Positions 1 to 9,446 of a DNA stretch of 64,000 nt are shown here, piece after piece. The DNA comes from Davidsoniella eucalypti (taxonomy: Eukaryota > Ascomycota > Sordariomycetes > Microascales > Ceratocystidaceae). The notes below the pieces were generated by a model. It was not told where the DNA came from, searched no databases, and saw nothing but the letters and a program-made list of their open reading frames with translations. The stretch spans positions 123,855 to 187,854 of the forward strand of contig RMBW01000066.1 of the NCBI GenBank assembly GCA_004009845.1, given 5' to 3'. How positions within the stretch are numbered: position 1 is the first letter of the stretch; each line of letters begins with the position of its first letter. The translations under genes and the position numbers were made by a program.

Positions 1-668
1 AGGCCCCCTAGACACTATCAAGAGCAAGACAAAGACACTAGGGAAAAGCCCATGAGACGTCGACGATCTACAACGCTAATTGGCTCTGATACTGGAAAAA
101 GAAGACAGAAAAAAGGAAAACAAAAGCTAGTCAGTCACTACAAACTACGAATACTTCCTTTTCCCAAACTCTGAAAAAAAGAAAAAGAAAAGAAAAAAAG
201 AGAGCAGAGAGATCTTGAGGATACCGATTGTGTTAGATGTCCGATCAGACAAAGATCGTGCCCCCAGCCTTGTGGCAAAAGCAGAGGTAGTTAGTTTGCC
301 CTTGCGTCTATAGCTGAATTCGATCGGGACATATGTAGCCCAACCAACGCACAGTTGCTATAGAAGGCTCCAAGCACTCAAGTCTCCCGTACCAAGTTTT
401 CGATATGCACACACAATTTCTATTGTTTGAATTCCTAGATCCTAGGCAGACAACTATACCGGCACTCTCCGTTAGTTGGGGCTATGACAGATACATGATG
501 TACTTGTAGTGCCAGCATGTGATGCCGTGTTATAACCGACTCGGCCTCCTCCGACCTGCATCCGCGTCGTTTCGAGTTTTATCTTGTAATGCCATCATCT
601 AAGTATAGCCGGCAGCCACAAAAACTCGAATGTTTATGGCGCTCTGTATGTCGTTGCTAACCCAGTCT

Positions 669-681
669 GGGTTAGGGTTAG
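669..681 (+). repeat. Telomere-like motif (GGGTTAGGGTTAG)
   Basis: Two TTAGGG-type units lie in tandem, directly preceded by AACCCAGTCTGGGTT, so the motif can also fold back on itself. Filamentous ascomycetes generally have TTAGGG telomeres. It may be an interstitial telomeric seed, a telobox-type factor site, or chance. Confidence 0.5.
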
Positions 682-1078
682 CCTTCAGCTGCTACTTGGA
701 GTCCACTAGCACCACAGGTCTATCATCAGCTAATGCTTCCTGCTGCCTATTCCAGTTCATGAAAAGCACTCGACATTGACCTTTCATACAAGAAAAAGCC
801 ATCTCAGTCGCCAGAACGGCCCTATCAAAAAGCTCATGGGCCGACATGCAGCCTGGCAAGTGCTCCTAGTATTGTCTAATACATATATGTACACACTATG
901 CAGGCATCTGCTTACAGACAAGCGAGAAACAAATCTTTCATCTGTGCTTCACCATGCGCACGCCGCTTTTGTCGCTGCTTCTCCGACACCAAAACGTCAA
1001 GGTAATCTCAGTTTTGTCGTTACACGTATAGTGTTGATAGGCCAGGCCAGCCAAGTGGTTATAGTAAGGCACCGCGTA

Positions 1079-1089
1079 CCCTAACCCTA
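1079..1089 (-). repeat. Telomere-like motif (CCCTAACCCTA)
   Basis: Eleven bases of the C-rich telomeric strand lie about 400 bp from the G-rich motif at 669-681 and in the opposite orientation. Too short for a telomere remnant; may be a telobox-like site or chance. Confidence 0.4.
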
Positions 1090-3052
1090 TTGATATAAAG
1101 TCGTATTTCTTTGGGAGTCTTCTATCTGACAGTCCAGGCGTGGACAACGAAGTTTCTAGATGTAGACAGTAGTCTCCAGTGACAAAATGATCTACTTGTA
1201 GTTGAGCAGGAAAATAAAAAAAGAAACACTTCTGTTTAGAAGCCGGGACTCGCCCATATTTTCTTCTTTCTAGCGTGGCGTTTTCTTTCCCTTGACGTTC
1301 CAGGGGAACCAAGAAAAGAAGAAAACAAAGCTTAGAACGCCTTCGTGCCAGGACACTGAGTCCTGATTCTTTGAGGCCCCGAGTTCGCTAATACATAACA
1401 CAGCACACAACTTCGCATATACCGTAGGTCCATACAAAGCCCAACGTAGCATTCGCGGGGGGCTGTGAAAAAGCTACATGTTCGAAGAATATACACCAGA
1501 GTTCCCAAGAGTACAGCACATGTATGCACTTATATGTATTTGATGGATATCACCGAGTCCCCCCCCTGCCTGACTGGTCGCTTCTTTGGTGCTACTAGGC
1601 CCTATCACGTTACTTATATTCCTTGTTGAAATAGCATATAGTCAAGCTCGCTAGTTCTGTTTGTCTCTTGTCCAACAGCCACATAGGCCGGCAAGTCCAT
1701 GGGATGATACAAAAAGGGAAAACCATGAGATTTTTATTTTTATTTTTTTATTTTTTTAGAGAATATACAAAACACGGCTTGCGTAGAAGTATAGTGGTCT
1801 CATCTCATACTTATATGAGAGACCGTTTCCCATTAGCTTTGGGAGGGCCTTCCAATGACGATGCGCGTCAGAACGTGCTCTGGCCTCCATCTCGCTCGTT
1901 AGTGCGTAGTGCCAGACATGGGGTGACTTAAGCGCGTCCTTGAGACTCAAGATTCGCCAATTTACTAGGGTGGTAAAGAGGGTTTTATAGAGTAAGTTCT
2001 TTCTCAGTTCACTCATTCAGCCAACAGAGTAGAGTGTTTTGGGTTCTTTTTTCTAATTATTACCGTATTAGGGAGATAGGACTAGCTAGGACAGGGACAA
2101 ATCACAAGTCGTACTGCCCATTGCATTACACAGAACTTCTGGTCAAAGCTTTTCAGTGACCTTGAACTGTCTACATAATGTATAATCCAGGTTCAAATAG
2201 GGTATATATTGCGACAGTGCCGCCGCCATTGCTTTTTGCCGAGATTCCTCAGCAGATCTAGCCTTTAAGATCCGTACCACTCACTTATTGATACGTATGT
2301 ACATCATAGGTCTTGACACTCTCCGTCCTAGGTATATCATGTATTTCCCGTATTGCCATCCCGCACTTTGATATCAGTGTAAACAGACACAGACATAGCT
2401 GGTGTCATAAGTTTACCCGGCCAATATATCATCAAATACTATCATCTCTGTTATAGACAGGAGGCTCCAGCGCTGCAATGGAACCCCAAAAGCTTAACAC
2501 ACTCTCTGGCTTCTTTCTCGTAAGTAACAGGGATCGCTTGTGTTTATCCGTATCGTTATATGTATTTACATATGTGTTTTGTGTCGATAGAACATGCCAC
2601 AGAAGAGTTCAACCATCGCATGTTCCACCTGGCAATACGTTACCTATTTCGATATGCTATATGTACCTGATAGACACTGCAGGCTGAATTTCTTTTTGTA
2701 AGCCGGGCGTTATCGAGTCTTCCGCGCAAATATCTCACCCCACCTTGTGTCAAAGATGCGGCGTTGCATCGGCAGCAGCCCTTGAGTAGCTAAAACCAAC
2801 TCCCTGCCCAACCCTATACTCGCCTGGCACTCACGAGGTACTTGTGCAATACGTGATATCAGCTTGCTGTACTGCCGTAGGTTTCTCGTAGTAATGAGTC
2901 CGTGTACGTGTAGAGCCTTAGCACAGCCGCTTCCAGTCAGCCTTCACCCTATACATCGAGTACACAGGAAATAGAGAATCTAGCTAGTCCTGTCTCGATC
3001 TAACTGGATTTTAATTTCAAATTGGGCTTACTAAGGCATCACGTCGCGGCAG

Positions 3053-3068
3053 TATATATATATATATA
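3053..3068. repeat. (TA)8 microsatellite
   Basis: Eight uninterrupted TA units in gene-free sequence. Confidence 0.9.
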
Positions 3069-3787
3069 CGCGAGAAAACAATACATAGCCGGCGATTTCA
3101 GGCCCGTTACTCGATTCACCTAGCTGCTTGCTTCTAGGGAGGGGCGTTTGTCACTTCATCGCGATTGAGGCAAAAAAACACAGTTATCCATCATTGTCCT
3201 CCTCGTCATAGCAAACAAGGACGGCAGATCTCGGCAAGGGCACATATGGCAGCTACTTCGTTTTTCTTCTTCTTTTTTTTCATTCAATTGTCGTCTGTGA
3301 TAGAGCCAGTCAGCCAGCCAGCTGTAAGATGGCAAAATAATAAAATAATAATAAAAAGAACTTAGATGGCCCCCAACACCTCGTAGGCAAACAATCTTCT
3401 ACAAGTAAGGAGATTAATCCTTCCTTTCTCGGATAGGCCAGCTGCAGGCCGAGAGAGACAGGCTATTCGAGATTGGTGGCCCTCACAATACACCATAGAT
3501 AAATCAACAGTCAAGATGATAGCCATGACAATTTATACATAAGACAAAGATCTTTATGTCTAGGCTAGAGCCCCCAACTGTGATGGACTATCCCAAATAA
3601 GCACTACAAACATGATTCTTAGGTAAGCAGTATAGCTCCATGTCTTTATTAGACGTTCCCAGCATATTCTAAGCCAACGGAACGGTATTGTCTCCAAGTT
3701 TCCTCATATGATATCGTGTTCTAATGTCAATCTCCATCCATACTCCATTAGGCACAACTTGCAGTCAAAACGAGCCCGCTAGGCTCT

Positions 3788-3798
3788 GGGGGGGGGGG
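3788..3798. repeat. G11 homopolymer
   Basis: Eleven consecutive G in gene-free sequence, one of several long G or C runs in the window. Confidence 0.9.
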
Positions 3799-4800
3799 CG
3801 TGATTCACCTATGCAGCTTCCCTACATACGTGACTGCTCAGAAGTCGGGACGGCGTTTTCATGACTGTCATCTGCTGCTTATATGAGTAGTCATTTTGTG
3901 ATATCGGTCTATTATTTTTGGTATCTGATTCTCTAGGCTAATTTAAGCATTCGTTGATTCCACTAGCAGTATGCCACAGACAAACATAGAAGCAAGTATG
4001 TAGTTTACCTCTCGTTTATATATTGTCTTACCACTTCTCGATGTCTAGGGTTCTCGTCGCCAATGCCCATCTTATACGTGCTTCTTGTCCATCTGTCTGT
4101 CTCGTTCTCAGGCTATATGGTAGTTCAGCTCATATTCCCAAGGCCACGATGCTCTAGCCAATGCCACCGCGTATCTGTACTTCCCAGGTTAGTGCGAAAG
4201 AATGGGCGGACCGCCAGAAGAAGAAACGGGTGGTTTCTATCATATTATAGGCAAGTGATTTGCATCGACAGGTCTCTAGACGTAGTGAAACAATCCCCTC
4301 TAGAAAAGAAATAACCGAAAAGTATACCAACTCAGGGAAACAAAAATAAAAAAGACACATGTAGACTAAGCTGGCAAGGTTACTTTCTTTTTTTTCACGT
4401 AGGTGGGACAACGGCAAGACATCGACATCTTCTCTAGCAAGCAAGTACATCTCAAGGAGGGAGGGAGGGGTGTGGACGATCTCTCGTCGGTACACGGGGA
4501 GGGGTCTTGTTGTCAGACTAAGTCAGCCCGCCCACATCTTCCTGGATCCAAAGACTCGGTGTTGACCAGACTCACCATTCACATATGCCCTTTTACACCT
4601 ACGCTTACATTGCATACACACACAGATACACGCCTTCACCACTCCATCACGCCCCTCCGGCTAGCCCAGATCTGCGTTGAGCGAAGACATATTCTTCTTA
4701 CTTGAGACTTTCGAGCTATGGCTAAAGTATGAAAACTCCATCACTATCTAGCTAGCCTTTTTGCCGCTATCATACTGAGCTAACCTCGCCTCCAGAAGAA

Positions 4801-4808
4801 ATATAAAA
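4801..4808 (+). promoter_or_regulatory. Possible TATA box
   Basis: ATATAAAA lies 45 bp before the ATG at 4853, the usual distance for a short fungal leader. It is the main reason to consider the weak gene candidate that follows. No other promoter element was recognised. Confidence 0.25.
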
Positions 4809-4852
4809 GGCCAACGATAGCTCGCCATTCTAGCAGTTTGAATAGACCTGAT

Positions 4853-5274
4853 ATGCACCATTCCTCGGCTCTCATACTCTCATCCTCAAGGAACCATCCA
4901 CTTATAACCATTCTCGTGCTATCGATATTTCTCACACTCAACTGCCACTACAGTTACTGCTTGCCTGCGGCCACTGGAACTCTTCCTTTTAGTGCTCTTT
5001 CACTCTTCCTAGATTTCCTTCCCACCTCTTCTTTTATAGCCTCGCTTCTCGCCTCCACTAAGCTGTAAGTCATTATTACATATTGCACCATGACCCCCCA
5101 TAGTACCAAGCACATAGCATACTGTCAGCCCGTCTTGACAGCGGGCTCTATGCTATACCTTTTTTCATCAGCCCAGATATAGCTTTGCCTTGCAATCCCC
5201 CATGCCGTAGTTCCCGTCACCGCACGATGATCGAATATGAAGTACGGTTATCCATGTTGCAATATAACAAGTAG
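4853..5274 (+). CDS. Weak candidate: small two-exon hydrophobic protein
   Basis: Not recognised. Exons 4853-5064 and 5172-5274 would give 104 residues. In favour: a TATA-like box 45 bp upstream, a consensus GTAAGT donor two bases before the first frame's stop, and a pyrimidine-rich stretch leading to TCATCAG at the acceptor; the join keeps frame to a TAG. The product has a hydrophobic stretch at about residues 15-35, another at about 50-65, and a short Cys/Pro stretch (CNPPC) after the junction. Against: no homology I can name, ordinary codon use, and an isolated position. The intron carries an imperfect hairpin (5115-5155). Could be a small membrane or secreted protein, or chance. Confidence 0.18.
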
Positions 5275-7603
5275 CCGTAAGACGTCAATCTTCATATCGG
5301 CAGTCTTATGACATGCATGACACCATGGGTTTTTTTTTGCTTCCTTTTCCCACACCCGCTTCCACGATGCTTTCTTTTCTCTTTCCTTGATGTCACTACA
5401 GCCTTGAAGCTAGCAAGCGCTCAGCACAATACTGGCGCCGGTGTTTCCGTTATGCCGCAACAACTCCCCCGCTTTGGGCTGTTTTATACGGTTATACTCT
5501 AAAGAGAGCCTATTCCATAGAAACCCTCTTTCTCTCTCGTATGGCTGTGGGCTGCCTGACTAACCTATTCGATATAGATCTTGACTAGTTCCAGTTACCG
5601 AGAATACTTGTTGTTTCTTACTCTTCTATTCCCGCTCCGGCTTTCTCGCGGCTTCAAAGGCCCCCCCCCCTTTTTCCCCCTCTTCTTCTTATTCTTCGAC
5701 AAACCCTCACAATGGCCAACAAGCTTTGCGGACACCACAGCACCCACGGATGCACCGCGGTGATTGCTTCTCACCAGACCCTATGTGCTTCGTGTCAGGC
5801 GGGCAGCTGTTAGACTACACTCCGGTCGACGCTATATACCATTGGTAGACATGTAGTGTACCAGTAGCAGCTCGGTCTTTTTCTCTCACCTGTTTTTTTT
5901 ACCAGCTTCCCAAGTCTTTACCAGGCCTTGCTAGTTACAAAGCTAGGGAAAAGAGACCTTGCTTTTACATCGCAGACCATAAGCTAGCATGTTTCTTTAC
6001 CCGGGAAAAGAGAAGCTTTGTCGGTGCATACGGTCGAATTATGCTCACTTTTTAGTGACTCTTGGAAACCAGCCATGCTCTGGCCTCGACACAGCGCTCT
6101 GTTGTTGTCCTTTGTTGTTGTTGTTGTTGTTGTTTCTTCGTTTTGCTTGAATCTTGTTTCTTCGTCTGTTCATGTTTTACTGTAAATATATATAAATACC
6201 GTTTGGATCCATCAGCCTTTCGCGTTTTCTCCTTCTTTTCTCTGTCTCGACCTTTGCGTGTCATGGAAAGCGTCGGACTCTGCCAATACTTGGTGCTGAT
6301 ATAAGTACGAAGAAGATGTTCCGTTCCTGTTTCAAGTTTCCACTGATATACTATGTTTAGTCATTGGTGGCACTGGTCTCCCATCCTCCCAGAACCAACG
6401 GGGTGCAAACCTGACAGGCTGCCCTTCTGTAGAAGTGTGGCTGTAGACTTGAAAGATATAAAAAAAGACTATCTCCCTTATACTCCAGACATACCGTGTT
6501 TGGTATTTGGCAGTTGATCGGATGCCGAGGGGGGCTGTACATGGTCTATTTTCTTGCTGATGGCCATACAATGTTGGCACGCATGTATAATAAGCATGCA
6601 CAAACAACGTCGTGGGCCATGACGTTTGGTTGCGTCAGCCATAGACACGCAAACATACTCTCTGGTGCCTAGAGCCAGGGTCTTTATCCATCTTTCCTAC
6701 TGCTAGTAAGTTGGGTACGGTGTTGTGTCTGCACATCGCATTGCCCAAACACCACGTTACAAGGAAGGGAAACATGGTCGCTTGGTCCCCTTCCTTTGCC
6801 TTCCACGATATCCCAAAGTCTGACTGCCACGATGCCACCAACCAGCTTTTGTCTTGCTGATTGTGTACAGATACATGGTCCAAGTCGACAAGGAATGAAA
6901 ACGCCAGCTCTGGGGATCTTCTTTTTCAGATAAAGATAGTAATAAAATAGACGATCAGCGCGCGGTTAATGCGGTAAAACTCAATTCAGATGATCATCAC
7001 TCATGACCCAAGGGCCTAAAACATGATCTCCCCCGATCAATCATGCAGACAATAATAATACAGACACAATGGGTTTTTCTTCACAGATGAAAGATACAGC
7101 TTGATATTTCCTTGTCGTGTTCACGGGTTACAAAAGAGATAAGGAAAAAAACACAGAAGAGTATTAGTAAAAAAGGTAGTCGTCATTCAGTAGAAATCAA
7201 ATCCCAGAATTGTACACCTACTGTGTACCCATGATAAGAAAGCTGCTCCCAACAAGTTATAGTGGCACTAGAAATAAACATCAAGTAAAGAGTCGGGGTT
7301 AAATAGCGAGAACAGGCTATTCAAGTCTCCCCAGACTCCCCGCGTACTATATGGTACCAAGCCGATGCGTCCAATGCCATCACGACAGGCCAGGAGGGTG
7401 TATATGATAAAAAGTTCTCAAAAAATCTCCAATCAACCTATCCCCAACGAACAAAAAGTGGTATAAAGCGAAGTAAAAGAACCCAATCCTCCAAGACAAA
7501 GGAAATAGTTACGTGTTCAAAGTCCATGTGCTGATGTGAGAGCCGCGAGGCCCTGGATAGAAGCCACAGCACAGTATATTAAGGTGTCAAATGACGGGCT
7601 CGC
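5275..7603. other. Gene-free stretch
   Basis: No supported gene. Contains a C10 run at 5661-5670 and a (TTG)7 run. The last part probably includes the 3' untranslated region of the minus-strand wall-protein gene ending at 7604. Confidence 0.6.
6112..6132. repeat. (TTG)7 microsatellite
   Basis: Seven uninterrupted TTG units. Open frames across it are just poly-Cys or poly-Gln translations of the repeat. Confidence 0.9.
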
Positions 7604-8128
7604 TTACAGAGCAAGCATGGCCAGGACCAGAGAACCGGCCAGGACACCGCCCTTGACGGCAACGGAGCCAGCACCAGCAGTCATAGCAGAAGTAGCAGCG
7701 GCGTTAGTGGTGGCGACGGGGGTCTCCTCCTTGCCGGAGGTAGCAGCAGGAGAGGTCTTGACAGCAGAGTGAGACGAGACGGTGAGCGAGGCCGAGGCGT
7801 AGGTGTAGAAACCAGTGCTGGCGACGGTGGCAGCGGTGTAGTAGGCCGAGGTGGCGTTGGACACCGGGAAGTAGCTCGAGGCAGCGGTGGACAGAACAAC
7901 GGGGACATAGGTGGAGGTAGAAGAGGTAGAAGAGGTAGAAACGGCAGAAGAGGTGGTGGAGTTGACAGAGGCAGTGCGGCCGGGGCAGTTGGTGACATCG
8001 GCAGCGCAAGAAGTCAGCGTGACGGTCTTGGTCATGGTAGAAGTCTGGGTGGTGGTCGAGTCGTCATAGGCCTGGGCGGAGACGGCAGTGGCCAGGACGG
8101 CCAGAGTAGCAAAGCTGAAGAACTGCAT
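7604..8128 (-). CDS. Serine/threonine-rich GPI-anchor-type cell-surface protein
   Basis: Single-exon gene of 174 residues. The start at 8128 gives a classical secretion signal (MQFFSFATLAVLATAVSAQA, cleavage likely after SAQA). The frame stays open about 100 codons upstream, but a TATA-like box at 8263-8270 lies in that stretch, so the longer reading is rejected. The mature part is dominated by Ser, Thr, Ala and Val, with two N-linked sites (NST, NAT) and one Cys pair in the N-terminal segment TLTSCAADVTNCPGR. It ends with a small-residue stretch (TAGAGS) and a hydrophobic tail (GGVLAGSLVLAMLAL), as in GPI-anchored proteins. Likely a plasma-membrane or wall-attached mannoprotein; no enzymatic domain is visible. 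Long antisense frames arise from its biased codons. Confidence 0.85.
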   Translation of the reverse strand: MQFFSFATLAVLATAVSAQAYDDSTTTQTSTMTKTVTLTSCAADVTNCPGRTASVNSTTSSAVSTSSTSSTSTYVPVVLSTAASSYFPVSNATSAYYTAATVASTGFYTYASASLTVSSHSAVKTSPAATSGKEETPVATTNAAATSAMTAGAGSVAVKGGVLAGSLVLAMLAL

Positions 8129-8262
8129 TTTGAGAGATGTGAAGAGGATGGTGGTATCAAACGAAGAAAGAGTGATTCGTAGTTGATGTAAGAATGAATG
8201 CGTAGAGCGGTGTTGGAAGAAGAGAACGGAATGTGCCAAAACTAGGGCGAGGAGCTGAGTGT

Positions 8263-8270
8263 TTATATAA
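8263..8270 (-). promoter_or_regulatory. Probable TATA box of the GPI-protein gene
   Basis: TTATATAA, about 135 bp upstream of the start at 8128 on the minus strand. It predicts a leader of roughly 100 nt and supports the short start. Confidence 0.5.
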
Positions 8271-8635
8271 AATGAGTGGACTGGCACGAGCTGTAGCCAA
8301 AAAGCAGAAAGATGTGAACGTAGTTTGAAGAAAACTAAAAAAGAAAGAATAAATGAAAAGGAGAAAGGCCGTGGACAGCGCAGGGGAGGGCGAAACTTAA
8401 TAATGAATTCGGATAGGGGGATGTGGTTCAACGATGATCATATCGGTGTCCTGGCCAGGGTGTGTTGGCTGTCCAGGGGGGTGCCCCTACCACCTCTCTG
8501 AAATTCCTTTCTTCTTCCAAATGAAATGAGTCCAAGAGGCTCGAAATCGTGAGAGGCTAGTAGCCATGGCATATAGTACAATAAGTACATAGTACAAGTA
8601 GAGCAATATGTCGGTACGCTGTATGAAAAACTCCT

Positions 8636-8683
8636 CGTGCAACGCCCCACAATATTCCATTGATAATTGTGGGGCGTTGCACG
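8636..8683. repeat. Perfect 18-bp inverted repeat (hairpin)
   Basis: Arms at 8636-8653 and 8666-8683 are exact reverse complements (CGTGCAACGCCCCACAAT and its complement) around a 12-base loop. The stem is GC-rich and has no mismatch. It lies about 500 bp upstream of the GPI-protein start. No T-run follows it on either strand, so it is not a simple terminator. Could be a structured RNA, a cruciform or factor-binding site, or the remnant of a small foldback element. Confidence 0.9.
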
Positions 8684-8872
8684 TAGCTGTACTAACTGAG
8701 ATCCTTTGCTAATCCTTCCACGGGCTCATTTTACTGCCTTTGCGCCAGTGGCCCATCGCCATGCCTGATTAGGGCTAGACTGGTCGGCTCACAGGCTTTG
8801 AGGTGTCAGCAAGAAGGCTAGTATAGTTTGTTTGGTCTCTTTTTTCTTTCTTGTTGTTCGTCTATCTTGTGA

Positions 8873-8980
8873 CTCTGCTCTCTCTAACGCATTTTTGTCT
8901 TTCGCGAGATACGATGGATGATTGGGCTCTGCTCTCTCTAACCCATTCTTGTCTTTCGCTAGATACGATGGATGATTGGG
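8873..8980. repeat. Two-copy 54-bp tandem duplication
   Basis: Units 8873-8926 and 8927-8980 differ at only a few positions (for example AACGCATTTTTG against AACCCATTCTTG). The period is a multiple of three, so a plus-strand frame (8851-9045) reads through both, but nothing else supports coding. Looks like a recent local duplication. Confidence 0.85.
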
Positions 8981-9425
8981 CTGTTACGACGCCTGCAGCT
9001 GTATCCATATGTAATCTCACAAAGAAGAGCCTGGTTGTTCGATAACGGCAGCAAGGCCCTCGGCTGTCATACAAGTTGATGGCGCCAAGAAGGAAGCTGA
9101 CGACAAGAACTACTAGCAATTAGACAACTTGGCCAGGGAACAAGGACGAGCAACACACTGTATGATAACAGCTATCGGTAAGCCTGCTCAAGTTGAACTG
9201 GAAAATGGTAGTATGCTGCGTGCTGGTCTTCTCTCTTCTATTCTCTTTTCGCAGTGGTCAATGCCCTGAGCGGCCCAAGAGTAGAGTAGATATAGAGTAG
9301 CAGAGAAATTTGACAGTCCACCCAGAGACGCCCGGTCCCATCAGTACCTGTGCAACGGTGCCAGATTAGGTTGGATGGCCGTGTAGCTGTAATTGTATAA
9401 TGCGGACAAGACAAACGCTGTGGTT

Positions 9426-9446
9426 GGGGGGGGGGGGGGGGGGGGG
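9426..9446. repeat. G21 homopolymer
   Basis: Twenty-one consecutive G, the longest homopolymer in the window. Could form a G-quadruplex, and its length may be unreliable in the assembly. Confidence 0.9.

Larger units (their letters stand above)
1..4800. other. Gene-free stretch
   Basis: No open frame here looks like a protein: all are short, rich in simple residues and lack splice-linked continuations or recognisable motifs. The DNA is mixed-composition spacer with A/T runs, a (TA)8 run at 3053-3068, a G11 tract at 3788-3798 and two short telomere-like motifs near 0.7 and 1.1 kb. An unrecognised non-coding RNA cannot be excluded. Confidence 0.6.

Noticed and set aside
7769..8182. 137-codon plus-strand frame rich in Gly and Arg opposite the GPI-protein gene
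   Set aside because: Antisense shadow of Ser/Thr codon bias; no start context, motif or splice partner.
8128..8431. Longer start for the GPI-protein (275 residues)
   Set aside because: It buries the clear signal peptide and reads through the TATA-like box.
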